This document shows, one piece after another, positions 16,911-24,661 of a stretch of 55,500 bases of DNA. The notes under the pieces were generated by a model that saw nothing but the letters and a program-made list of their open reading frames with translations, was not told the DNA's origin and did not search any database. The stretch is from Clostridia bacterium (GTDB lineage Bacteria > Bacillota > Clostridia > Christensenellales > Borkfalkiaceae), in NCBI GenBank assembly GCA_017396365.1, contig JAFQMD010000023.1:1-55500 (forward strand), in the 5' to 3' direction. Every line of letters starts with the position of its first letter. Within the stretch, counting starts at the first letter, position 1. A program made the translations under genes and the position numbers.

Positions 16911-18302
16911 TTAGCACTTTTTGACGGTTACGCCGTCTTTTGAAATCATAACTTGATAGCCTTTACTTAAAATCTCGGCTCTAAGTTCGTCCGCCTTTTG
17001 ATAATTTTTATCAAGTCTTGCGCTTTGCATTTGGTTTGCAAGATTTAAAATATCTTCAGGCACGTCTTCTACGTGAGTTTTTTCATAAGTCTTTACATAC
17101 TCTATCGGGTTTTTGGTAAATAATCCTAAAAGCGAATATGTCTTTTTGATTTGGGAGAGCATTTTGCCTGCCGTTTCTTTATCCGTCGTGAGCAAAGACT
17201 TAATCTTCTTAAAATATGCAAAAAGTTCTGAAAGGGCGAGCGCTGTGTTAAAATCGTCGGACAAAGCGCTGTCAAACGCTTGGTCGATTTCGGGGTAGTC
17301 ACCACTAATTTCAACTCCGCTATCTATCGCCGTTGCGAAGACTTTATAAAATTCGTAAAGGTGTTTTTCAGCGTCTGGAAACAGGTCGTCGGTAACGTTT
17401 ATATCGTTTCTGTAGTTAGTTTGAAGAAGAGCGAATTTTATGGCTTCGTTAGAGTGTTTTTTCAAAAGGTCGCTCATAAGTAAACTGTTGCCGAGCGATT
17501 TGCTCATTTTTTGACCGTTCACTTTAATAAGTCCGTTATGAACCCAGTATTTTACGAATTGTTTGCCCGTCAGCGCTTCGGTCTGGGCAATTTCATTTTC
17601 ATGATGGGGGAAAATTAAATCTCTACCACCGCCGTGAAGGTCGATTTGTTCGCCGAAAGCCTTTTTGTTCATTGCAGAGCACTCGATATGCCAACCGGGC
17701 CTACCTTCTCCCCAAGGCGACGACCAACTTATTTCGCCTTCTTTCGCGCTTTTCCAAAGGGCAAAGTCAAGAGGGCTTTTCTTTTGTTCGTCGTTGTCTA
17801 TTCTAACTCCGTTTAAAGCGTCTTCTGTGTTTCGGTGAGATAGTCTGCCGTAAGACGGGAACGAGTCAACCGAAAAATACACGTCGCCGTTTGAAGTTGG
17901 GTAAGCATGTCCTTTTTCAATCAAAACGCTAATAAAGTTTATAATATTGTCGATATTTTCCGTCGCTTTAAGCCAAACGTCAGGCTCTCCAACTTCCATT
18001 TCCGCCATAACTTTGTCGATTTTTTTAATCATCATTTTTGCGTATGCGTCGGCAGGAATACCCGATTCTTTTGATTTTGCTATAATTTTATCGTCAACGT
18101 CGGTATAGTTTCTCGCATAAGTTACGTCGTAGCCTTTTTTAACGAGAAATTTTCTGATAACGTCGTAGATAAGCGCTTGGTAAGTGTGTCCGATATGCGC
18201 CTCGCCCGAAACGGTAATTCCGCAAGCGTACATGTTGACTTTGTTGCCATTGATTGGTACAAATTCTTCTTTAGTGCCCGAAAGTGTGTTGTATAATCTC
18301 AA
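16911..18302 (-). CDS. cysS: cysteinyl-tRNA synthetase
   Basis: 463 aa, full length. It charges tRNA-Cys. Visible: N-terminal YACGITVSGEAHIGHT with the zinc Cys and the HIGH motif, GRPGWHIECSAM and the HHENEIAQ metal/substrate regions, KMSKSLGN, and the C-terminal helical anticodon domain. The start is a TTG at 18302, 8 nt after AAGGGGG; no ATG fits. It lies 23 bp after cysE under the Cys-specific T-box, so both cysteine synthesis and charging rise when tRNA-Cys is uncharged. Confidence 0.96.
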   Translation of the reverse strand: MRLYNTLSGTKEEFVPINGNKVNMYACGITVSGEAHIGHTYQALIYDVIRKFLVKKGYDVTYARNYTDVDDKIIAKSKESGIPADAYAKMMIKKIDKVMAEMEVGEPDVWLKATENIDNIINFISVLIEKGHAYPTSNGDVYFSVDSFPSYGRLSHRNTEDALNGVRIDNDEQKKSPLDFALWKSAKEGEISWSSPWGEGRPGWHIECSAMNKKAFGEQIDLHGGGRDLIFPHHENEIAQTEALTGKQFVKYWVHNGLIKVNGQKMSKSLGNSLLMSDLLKKHSNEAIKFALLQTNYRNDINVTDDLFPDAEKHLYEFYKVFATAIDSGVEISGDYPEIDQAFDSALSDDFNTALALSELFAYFKKIKSLLTTDKETAGKMLSQIKKTYSLLGLFTKNPIEYVKTYEKTHVEDVPEDILNLANQMQSARLDKNYQKADELRAEILSKGYQVMISKDGVTVKKC

Positions 18303-18325
18303 GAGTGTAACCCCCTTTTAAAGTT

Positions 18326-18841
18326 CTATTTTTTTATTATTTTAGCAGGGACGCCCACCGCCGTTGCACCGTTTGGAACACTGCAAAGAACTACGCTATT
18401 CGCCCCTATTTTTGCGTTTTCCCCGATAACGATATTTCCTAATATCTTAGCCCCCGAGCCGATTATCGCGCCTTTTTTGACTGTGGGGTGGCGCTTTTTA
18501 CCTTTGTCTTTTCCCGTACCGCCAAGCGTTACGCCGTGGTAAATTGTAACCCCTTCTTCAACCGTCGCCGTCTCGCCGATAACGACGCCAAAGCCGTGGT
18601 CGATAAAAATACCACTCTCTATTTTTGCGTTTGGATGAATCTCAATACCCGTTAAAAATTTTGCAAATTGACTTATTAGTCTTGCAAGTAGTTTTAGTCG
18701 TTTTCTCGCTAAAAAATGCGAAAAACGATAAAAAGCCAAGGCGTGAACGCCTGAATAGGTTAGTAAAATCTCAAATTTAGTTCTTGCAGCAGGGTCGCTT
18801 TTAAAAGCGAAGTCTATATCTTTTTTAAGATTTTTAAACAA
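18326..18841 (-). CDS. cysE: serine O-acetyltransferase
   Basis: 171 aa, the short form typical of Bacillota. It acetylates L-serine with acetyl-CoA, the first step to cysteine. The C-terminal half is a left-handed hexapeptide-repeat beta helix (IHPNAKIESGIFIDH, GVVIGETATVEEG, PTVKKGAIIGSGAKILGN), with the catalytic His in IFIDHGFGVVIG and another in YHGVTLGG. The start is a TTG at 18841 after GGAAG, right behind the T-box terminator. First gene of the cysE-cysS operon. Confidence 0.94.
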   Translation of the reverse strand: MFKNLKKDIDFAFKSDPAARTKFEILLTYSGVHALAFYRFSHFLARKRLKLLARLISQFAKFLTGIEIHPNAKIESGIFIDHGFGVVIGETATVEEGVTIYHGVTLGGTGKDKGKKRHPTVKKGAIIGSGAKILGNIVIGENAKIGANSVVLCSVPNGATAVGVPAKIIKK

Positions 18842-18855
18842 ACGAATACTTCCAA

Positions 18856-19136
18856 ATAAAAAAACGCCTATTCCCCCTAAGGAGAAAAGGCGTTTAGGCT
18901 ACGCTGTTCCACTTTTCTTCAAAGTTGAAAAATCAACTTTCTCATTAAAGCCTTTTACGGGGGCTACCGAAGATGATTAGTCTCTCTTGCTTTAACCTTT
19001 TGTTTTTAGCAAAATTTAACGGTTAAAGCGCGCGGAACGCACTTTCGCTTTTAAAATTTTAGACTTTCACCAGCCGTCTTTTCTCTATGCAAAGTTAAAA
19101 GTTACTCTTTTCCGCAAGATTTATAATTGTTTTATC
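18856..19136 (-). promoter_or_regulatory. T-box riboswitch, cysteine-specific
   Basis: Leader before cysE. On the minus strand: an AGAGTA box, the stem I loop GACGGCTGGTGAAAGTC, a closing stem GCGGAA/TTCCGC with the specifier codon TGC (19039-19041) just 5' of it, the antiterminator T-box AAAAGTGGAACAGCG (18902-18916), and a terminator AACGCCT / AGGCGTT with a long T run (18856-18895). TGC is a Cys codon and cysE-cysS follow, so uncharged tRNA-Cys should turn the operon on. Confidence 0.92.
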
Positions 19137-19142
19137 ATACGT

Positions 19143-19171
19143 ATTTTAGCATAAAAAGGTTACTTTGGCAA
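19143..19171 (-). promoter_or_regulatory. promoter of the T-box leader
   Basis: Minus strand TTGCCA (19166-19171), 17-bp spacer, TAAAAT (19143-19148). Confidence 0.75.
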
Positions 19172-19240
19172 GTTTTTTTAATCAAATGCTTTTATTATCC
19201 TTTAAATTTATTAAAATTTAGATTGTAAATCTAAAAACGG

Positions 19241-19269
19241 TTGCATAATTTGCCGAATTGTTATATACT
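19241..19269 (+). promoter_or_regulatory. promoter of serS
   Basis: TTGCAT (19241-19246), 17-bp spacer, TATACT (19264-19269); leader about 30 nt, so no T-box. Confidence 0.7.
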
Positions 19270-19304
19270 AAAATCAACTAAAAAACAAGAAAAAGAGGTT
19301 TATT

Positions 19305-20591
19305 ATGCTTGATATTAAACTTATTACTGAAAATCCCGAAAAGGTAAAGCAAAGCCTTGCTAAAAAAGGTTGTATCGTTGACTTTACTGAAATTTTGAAA
19401 ATAGACGCCGATAAGAAAAAACTTATGGCTGAAATCGAAAGTTTAAAGGCCGAGAGAAATAGAGTTTCGGCTGAAATTCCAAAACTTAAAAAAGAAGGCA
19501 AGCCCGTTGACGAAATCTTTGCTAAGATGAGAGAAATCGGCGATAGAATTGCTAAGGGCGACGCTCAAATTAGCGAATATCAACAACAAGTTACCGACTT
19601 TATCGCAGGTCTTCCAAACATGCCTGACGACGACCTTTTAGAAGGCGAAAAGGAAAACAATCAAGTGGTAAAAGTTTTCGGTGAAAAACCCGAATTTGAC
19701 TTTAAAACCCAAAATCACGTTGACCTTTGTACAAAACTCGGCATTATCGACTATGAAAGGGGCGTTAAACTTGCCGGTAACGGACATTGGCTCTACCGTG
19801 GCGACGGCGCAAGGCTTGAATGGGCGCTTTTAAACTATTTTATTTCAACCCACCTTGCCGACGGTTACGAAATGATTTTGCCACCGCACATGCTCAACTA
19901 CGGCTGTGGTTTTGGCGCAGGTCAATTCCCTAAATTTGCCGACGAAGTTTACTGGCTTGACGGCGAAGAAGATAGAAAAAAAGGTAGATTTATGCTTCCT
20001 ACCGCTGAAACTGCGCTCGTTAATATGTACGCAGGTGAAATTGTTGACGAGGCAAAACTCCCTATGAAATTTTTTGCTTATACTCCTTGTTATAGAAAAG
20101 AGGCAGGCACTTACCGTGCAGAAGAAAGGGGTATGATTAGAGGGCATCAATTTAATAAAATTGAAATGGTGCAATACGCTCATCCCGAAAAGAGTAAAGA
20201 GGCGTTTGACGAACTCGTAAACAAAGCGTGCGCTTTGATGGAAGGACTCGGTCTTCATTTCCGCCTTTCCAAACTTGCCGCAGGGGACTGTTCGGCGTCA
20301 ATGGCAAGAACGTACGATATCGAAGTGTGGATTCCGTCTATGGGAATTTATAAAGAAGTATCTTCAGTTTCAAACGCAAACGATTATCAAGCGAGAAGAA
20401 ACGGAACGAGATATCGCGATTCTAAAACGGGAAAACCTGCATTTTTACACACTCTTAACGGGTCTGGTTTAGCAACCTCAAGAGTTTTCCCTGCTTTGAT
20501 CGAACAATATCAAAACGCTGACGGTTCAATTACCATACCAGAAGTATTAAGGCCGTTTATGGGCGGACAAGAGGTTATTAAGTCCTTATAA
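19305..20591 (+). CDS. serS: seryl-tRNA synthetase
   Basis: 428 aa, normal length. It charges tRNA-Ser. The N-terminal region (about residues 25-100) is the long coiled-coil arm that holds the tRNA extra arm, rich in Lys/Glu. Class II motifs follow: FMLPTAETALVN, the motif 2 stretch TPCYRKEAG..GMIRGHQFNKIE, and motif 3 LNGSGLATSRVFPALIEQY. ATG follows AAGAGG. Its last codons and stop take part in a hairpin repeat element that follows, and they are duplicated 148 bp downstream. Confidence 0.96.
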   Translation: MLDIKLITENPEKVKQSLAKKGCIVDFTEILKIDADKKKLMAEIESLKAERNRVSAEIPKLKKEGKPVDEIFAKMREIGDRIAKGDAQISEYQQQVTDFIAGLPNMPDDDLLEGEKENNQVVKVFGEKPEFDFKTQNHVDLCTKLGIIDYERGVKLAGNGHWLYRGDGARLEWALLNYFISTHLADGYEMILPPHMLNYGCGFGAGQFPKFADEVYWLDGEEDRKKGRFMLPTAETALVNMYAGEIVDEAKLPMKFFAYTPCYRKEAGTYRAEERGMIRGHQFNKIEMVQYAHPEKSKEAFDELVNKACALMEGLGLHFRLSKLAAGDCSASMARTYDIEVWIPSMGIYKEVSSVSNANDYQARRNGTRYRDSKTGKPAFLHTLNGSGLATSRVFPALIEQYQNADGSITIPEVLRPFMGGQEVIKSL

Positions 20592-20747
20592 GCGTCGTTA
20601 TACTGCGTTACTGTAAGTCTTTCGCGACTGGGATGACCAAAAAGGTCTATCCCACCCCCAAAATACTTACGAGCCTTGTCTAACTCGCTTCTAACGCTTA
20701 ATAACGCACTCTGCCATAGATAAAGATTAGTCCTTATAAGCGTCGTT
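20581..20747 (+). repeat. hairpin repeat element after serS, with flanking 19-bp direct repeat
   Basis: AGTCCTTATAAGCGTCGTT occurs at 20581-20599 (including the serS stop) and at 20729-20747. Between them is a foldable element with core GGGATGACC/GGTCTATCCC, GTAAGT/ACTTAC, and outer arms TAAGCG/CGCTTA (20589-20594 with 20695-20700). A related element follows secA at 36315-36444. It fills most of the 231-bp gap to the next gene. Confidence 0.8.
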
Positions 20748-20822
20748 TTGCGGAGTAAAAATACTTGAAAATATTAAAATAAAAACGCTCTTTATTTTGG
20801 GCGTTTAAATAAGGAGAAAATT

Positions 20823-21521
20823 ATGTGGGACGGTAAATTAAAAGCCGTAACTTTTAGTTTTGACGATGGTGTAACCCAAGATAAACGACTTATAGAGATA
20901 CTTAATAAGTATAATCTTAAAGGAACGTTTAATTTAAACTCTTCTCTTTTAGGGATAAAAAGCGAGCATACGACGTATGGAAAAACTGTTAGGCACGATA
21001 AGGTTCTTGCTTGCGAAGTGCAAAAGATTTACCAAGGACACGAAGTTGCCGTTCATACTTTAACACATCCGTTGCTCCCGAGTTTAGACGATAAAACTAT
21101 AACTTGGCAAGTAGAAGAAGATAGAAAAACTTTATCTAATCTCGTTGGATATGACGTTAAAGCTATGGCGTATCCTTGCGGTGGCGTAAATAACGACGAT
21201 AGGGTTGCCGAAGTTGTAAAAAACACGACGGGAGTTAAATTTTCAAGGACGATAACTTCTTCGCATAGTTTTGATTTGCAATCAAACATGTATAGATTTA
21301 ACCCTACCGTTTATTACGTGGAAAAAGAAAAGATGGTTTCACTTGCTAAAGAATTTTTATCGTTAAACCCCACCGAGCCGAAAATTTTCTATATTTGGGG
21401 ACACTCTTACGAAATGGATACCGACGCTATAACTTGGGAAGAATTTGAAGAGTTTTGCAAACTAATATCTAACGAAAACGATATTTTTTACGGTACAAAT
21501 TCTGAAGTCTTACTCAAATAA
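20823..21521 (+). CDS. polysaccharide deacetylase (NodB-type) family protein
   Basis: 232 aa. Motif 1 TFSFDDG (Asp14-Asp15), metal-binding HTLTH (His78, His82) and AYPCGG are in place, with a C-terminal WGHSYE giving the late catalytic His. These mark carbohydrate esterase family 4, which removes acetyl groups from sugar polymers. There is no signal peptide or anchor, so it probably acts in the cytoplasm or on small sugars rather than on the wall. Ribosome site AAGGAG. Transcribed between the serS element and its own terminator. Confidence 0.88.
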   Translation: MWDGKLKAVTFSFDDGVTQDKRLIEILNKYNLKGTFNLNSSLLGIKSEHTTYGKTVRHDKVLACEVQKIYQGHEVAVHTLTHPLLPSLDDKTITWQVEEDRKTLSNLVGYDVKAMAYPCGGVNNDDRVAEVVKNTTGVKFSRTITSSHSFDLQSNMYRFNPTVYYVEKEKMVSLAKEFLSLNPTEPKIFYIWGHSYEMDTDAITWEEFEEFCKLISNENDIFYGTNSEVLLK

Positions 21522-21534
21522 TCGACTTATAGGC
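21519..21534 (+). repeat. dispersed 16-bp motif, copy 2
   Basis: TAATCGACTTATAGGC; its first three bases are the stop codon of the deacetylase gene. Confidence 0.7.
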
Positions 21535-21562
21535 TAACTTTTGTTATAATATTAGAGAATAT

Positions 21563-21620
21563 GCGCCCGTTTGCGTTCGCAAACGGGCGCACTTATATTA
21601 TACGGGCGCACTTATATTAT
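21563..21620 (+). terminator. terminator-like hairpin with 19-bp tandem duplication
   Basis: GCGCCCGTTTGC / GCAAACGGGCGC with a 4-nt loop (21563-21590). The sequence ACGGGCGCACTTATATTAT is present twice in tandem (21583-21601, 21602-21620), so the right arm is duplicated. The T-rich tail is weak. Confidence 0.65.
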
Positions 21621-21652
21621 AATGAAAATAATAAAGAATTTTAAAAAACGGA

Positions 21653-21682
21653 TTGACGGCTTTTTATAAGGTGTGGTATAAT
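21653..21682 (+). promoter_or_regulatory. promoter of the uracil permease gene
   Basis: TTGACG (21653-21658), 18-bp spacer, TATAAT (21677-21682). No PyrR-type attenuator is evident in the short leader. Confidence 0.75.
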
Positions 21683-21738
21683 ACAAAATAGGAAATTAAG
21701 GGGAATCCTGTTTTCAAAAACACAAAGGAGAAAATTTT

Positions 21739-23232
21739 ATGCAACTCTATTACAAACCGAGCGATAAGCCAGGCTTTTGGAAAACTATAGTTTTCGCTCT
21801 TCAACAAGTTCTTGCAATTTTGGCTGCTACAATCGTTGTTCCTGTAATCATCAATACTGATAGCGATTTGAACGCAGCGGGTATTTTCCCAGCAATGAGC
21901 CAATCTGCAGCGCTTTTCGGCGCAGGCGTTGGCACGCTCGTTTATCTTTTATTCACTAAATTCAAAAGTCCTGTATTTTTAGGCTCGTCTTTTGCTTTTA
22001 TCGGCTCTATGTGCGCGGCGTTTGCAGGCGCAGTATCTGTGTCTGTTGGTTATATCGGTCTTATTATCGGTGCTATTTTTGCAGGTCTCGTTTACGTTGC
22101 AATCTCTTTCATCGTTAAATACGTAGGAACTGGTTGGATCGACAAGGTTATGCCTGCAGCAGTTATCGGACCTACCGTTGCAGTTATCGGTTTGTCACTT
22201 GCTGGTAACGCCGTTGGCGACCTTACTAAAGGTAGCGTAATGAAAGAAGTTGTAGATCTCGTTATTAAAGACGGAAAACTTGCAAACGCAACGTCTTTAG
22301 TTCCAACTGCAAATCCTTTCGTTGCACTTGTTTGTGGTCTTGTGACGTTATTTACAGTTGTTATTTGTTCAGTTTACGGCAAAAAGATGCTCAAGATGAT
22401 TCCTTTCATTATCGGTATCGTTGCAGGTTACGTTGTTGCAACTATTTTCACAGTAATTGGTATTATTGCAGAAGTTCCCGCTCTTCAAGTTATAAACTTT
22501 GGCGCGTTTGCAAATATGCAATGGCTTCCAGAATTTACCTTTATTAAAGCATTTGAAGGTTTTAAAAATCTTGAAGGTTTCGGTGCATATCTTGGAACAG
22601 TTGCAGTTGCTTACGTTCCTGTTGCTTTTGTTGTATTTGCAGAACATCTTGCAGATCATAAGAATATCTCGTCTATTATTGAACATGATTTAACTAAAGA
22701 CCCAGGTCTTGACAAGACTCTTTTAGGTGACGGCGTAGGCTCAATGGTTGGCGCTTTCTTTGGTGGATGTCCTAACACTACTTACGGCGAATCTGTTGGT
22801 TGCGTAGCAATTTCTGGTAACGCATCAGTTGTAACCATTATCACCGCTGCAATTATTTGTATAGTTGCGTCGTTCTTTGCTCCATTCGTAACTTTCCTTT
22901 CTACAATTCCAAGTTGTGTAATGGGCGGTGTATGTTTTGCACTTTATGGATTTATTGCAGTTTCTGGTCTTAAGATGATTCAAAAGGTTGACCTTAACGA
23001 CAATAGAAATCTTTTTGTTGTTGCTGTCATTTTAATTGCTGGTATCGGTGGATTAGTTCTTAAGTTTGGCGCTGTTACTTTAACAAGCGTTGCTTGCGCT
23101 CTTATTTTAGGTATGGTAACCAACGTATTAACCCACTTAAAATGTAAAAAGTGCGCTGAGGCAGTTGAAACTGTTGAATCGCCTGTTGAAGAAAAAGAAG
23201 AAGTTAAAGAAGAAACTGCTTCAGAAGAATAA
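21739..23232 (+). CDS. uraA: uracil permease / nucleobase:cation symporter-2
   Basis: 497 aa, 12-14 hydrophobic helices. It imports uracil (or xanthine) with a proton. The family signature is clear in GDGVGSMVGAFFGGCPNTTYGESVGCVA, and AFVVFAEHLADH carries the substrate-binding Glu seen in UraA. The start of the protein (FALQQVLAILAATIVVP) is typical of the uracil branch, so uracil is the likelier substrate. The C-terminus has about 25 extra Glu/Val residues. Ribosome site AAAGGAG; single gene with promoter and strong terminator. Confidence 0.9.
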   Translation: MQLYYKPSDKPGFWKTIVFALQQVLAILAATIVVPVIINTDSDLNAAGIFPAMSQSAALFGAGVGTLVYLLFTKFKSPVFLGSSFAFIGSMCAAFAGAVSVSVGYIGLIIGAIFAGLVYVAISFIVKYVGTGWIDKVMPAAVIGPTVAVIGLSLAGNAVGDLTKGSVMKEVVDLVIKDGKLANATSLVPTANPFVALVCGLVTLFTVVICSVYGKKMLKMIPFIIGIVAGYVVATIFTVIGIIAEVPALQVINFGAFANMQWLPEFTFIKAFEGFKNLEGFGAYLGTVAVAYVPVAFVVFAEHLADHKNISSIIEHDLTKDPGLDKTLLGDGVGSMVGAFFGGCPNTTYGESVGCVAISGNASVVTIITAAIICIVASFFAPFVTFLSTIPSCVMGGVCFALYGFIAVSGLKMIQKVDLNDNRNLFVVAVILIAGIGGLVLKFGAVTLTSVACALILGMVTNVLTHLKCKKCAEAVETVESPVEEKEEVKEETASEE

Positions 23233-23250
23233 GAATTAAAATAACGAGTA

Positions 23251-23281
23251 GGCGGAGCGAAAAATTTTCGCTCCGCCTTTT
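23251..23281 (+). terminator. Rho-independent terminator of uraA
   Basis: Perfect 13-bp stem GGCGGAGCGAAAA / TTTTCGCTCCGCC followed by TTTT. Confidence 0.92.
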
Positions 23282-23354
23282 GTCTGTCGTTTTTGGTTGT
23301 TTTGAGGTAAAAAGTTGACTTTTATTATATAAAAATTTTTTGGTATAGAAACTC

Positions 23355-23382
23355 TTGATTTTATAAAAATGCGTGCTACAAT
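23355..23382 (+). promoter_or_regulatory. promoter upstream of the small membrane protein gene
   Basis: TTGATT (23355-23360), 16-bp spacer, TACAAT (23377-23382). Confidence 0.6.
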
Positions 23383-23433
23383 AAGGTTGCTTTTTAAAAG
23401 CGCTGCGCCGAATTTTTTGTTTAGGAGAGAAGA

Positions 23434-23646
23434 ATTATCAAGAGATTTTATTTAAAAAAACGGCAGTCGTCGATTGCCTATTTAAATGCGCCCGTAATCG
23501 AAAGAGAGTTTTTCTTGCCCGATAAAAAGGCGGTGGAAAATGGACAACTTAATAAAAACTTTGTCGGAAACAGTAGGACTTCCGACCATCATTTCAGCAG
23601 TAATAGTTTGCCTGATTATGATTATAGTCAAAAAAATCAAGCCTAA
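23434..23646 (+). CDS. possible small protein with a non-standard start
   Basis: An open frame of 71 codons follows TTAGGAGAG, with ATT (23434) as the only codon at proper spacing. The first part reads KRFYLKKRQSSIAYLNAPV..EREFFLPDKKAVENG and has codon use like nearby genes; the second part overlaps the next gene in another frame. ATT starts are rare. It may instead be the remnant of a gene that lost its start. Confidence 0.25.
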   Translation: MIKRFYLKKRQSSIAYLNAPVIEREFFLPDKKAVENGQLNKNFVGNSRTSDHHFSSNSLPDYDYSQKNQA

Positions 23647-24004
23647 AATTTCGCCTAAAACTGAACTTATTATAAGAATTATCGTGTCTGTAATCGTTCG
23701 TGTTGGGGTAATTTTAATAACGAAAGGCGAGTTTTACTCTCTTGCCGAAAGTTCTTTAAGCGTTTGTGGCGTATCGCTTATAATCTGCGCTGTATTTAAT
23801 AAGGGGGATAGCGCTAAAAACGTAAAAGAAGTAGTTTCGGTGTTTTTACCAAACGTATCAAAGGAAAAAATCGACGAGATTTTCTCGGCTTTGCCCGAAG
23901 GACAAGAAGATTTTGAAAAGGTTTTTCCACGTGATGACGACGGGGTAAATATGACAAGTCAAAATCAAGCACAAAAAGGCGACAATCGTACTGCAAACGA
24001 GTGA
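23540..24004 (+). CDS. small membrane protein of unknown function
   Basis: 154 aa. Hydrophobic helices near residues 15-32, 44-62 and 70-86, then an acidic, Asn/Gln-rich cytoplasmic tail. The layout is holin-like but I do not recognise the family. The ribosome site (GGCGGTGGAAA) is weak, which fits translation coupled to the open frame that overlaps its start. Its stop is followed at once by a strong terminator, and the island boundary begins about 100 bp beyond. Confidence 0.65.
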   Translation: MDNLIKTLSETVGLPTIISAVIVCLIMIIVKKIKPKISPKTELIIRIIVSVIVRVGVILITKGEFYSLAESSLSVCGVSLIICAVFNKGDSAKNVKEVVSVFLPNVSKEKIDEIFSALPEGQEDFEKVFPRDDDGVNMTSQNQAQKGDNRTANE

Positions 24005-24017
24005 CAACAAAAAATAA

Positions 24018-24043
24018 AAAGACGGCTTCGCGCCGTCTTTTTT
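24018..24043 (+). terminator. Rho-independent terminator
   Basis: AAAGACGGC / GCCGTCTTT with a TTCGC loop and T run. Confidence 0.9.
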
Positions 24044-24101
24044 ACTTGATTACGAAAGGGTAATATAAAAGTCAACACCGAAAAATCAGTATTGGCTTTT
24101 A

Positions 24102-24143
24102 TGGTACTCCCAGCGAAGCGAACCCACAACTAGCCCTTAGGAG
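24102..24143 (-). pseudogene. displaced 3' half of tRNA-Arg(CCU), left island boundary
   Basis: On the minus strand it matches the 3' half of the intact tRNA at 29020-29094 from the anticodon to CCA, but is 2 nt shorter and altered in the T loop. It is the typical scar left when an element enters the 3' end of a tRNA gene. Confidence 0.85.
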
Positions 24144-24175
24144 CACATCCAAACTGTTGATATAATTCTAAATTC

Positions 24176-24251
24176 TATGGATTAACCATTTATTTATGGA
24201 TTTTATGGATATTTTTCTTGCAATAAAATGGATATTACGCAGTTTTATGGA
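24176..24251 (+). repeat. cluster of ATGGAT repeats at the left end of the island
   Basis: Four copies of ATGGAT and one ATGGAC, mostly preceded by TT or TTTT, within about 75 bp of the AT-rich gap between the island boundary and the HTH gene. They could be protein-binding sites (integrase arm or regulator sites). Otherwise the 24144-24435 gap holds only the promoter. Confidence 0.4.
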
Positions 24252-24369
24252 CGTTTCAAAACAACTTTTATTCTAAAATTATTCCTATTTTATTCCAAAT
24301 TGTCTTTTCACTACCAAATATCAAGAAAAACTATTTTCAAAATTAAAAATCTAAATATTGGATTTTTAG

Positions 24370-24398
24370 TTGAAATTTTTAGATGGATATGCTACAAT
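24370..24398 (+). promoter_or_regulatory. promoter of the Thoeris operon
   Basis: TTGAAA (24370-24375), 17-bp spacer, TACAAT (24393-24398), about 38 bp before the HTH gene. Confidence 0.7.
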
Positions 24399-24435
24399 GG
24401 TAAAAACTGATTTTTATTAAGGATGGTGCTATAAA

Positions 24436-24651
24436 ATGGCTGTCAGTTATAAAAAGCTATGGAAACTTTTAATTGATAAGGATATGAAGAAAAAAGACCT
24501 TCGTATCGCTACGGGTATGACCACTACTGCGCTTGCAAAACTCGGCAAAAACGAAACCGTATCAATGGACGTAATGCTCCGCATTTGCAAAGTATTACAA
24601 TGCAATATCGGCGATATAATGGACGTTACTGAGGAAGAAAAAAAAGGATAA
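24436..24651 (+). CDS. small HTH regulator, Cro/C1 (XRE) type
   Basis: 71 aa, almost all one helix-turn-helix domain: KKKDLRIATGMTTTALAKLGKNETVSMDVMLRICKVLQCNIGDIMD. It resembles the stand-alone HTH_26-type regulators frequent on Clostridia mobile elements. It is first in the island operon, 10 bp before the next gene, and most likely controls this operon by binding near the promoter at 24370-24398. Its codon use is closer to the core genome than that of the genes behind it. Confidence 0.85.
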   Translation: MAVSYKKLWKLLIDKDMKKKDLRIATGMTTTALAKLGKNETVSMDVMLRICKVLQCNIGDIMDVTEEEKKG

Positions 24652-24661
24652 AGATTTAGAA

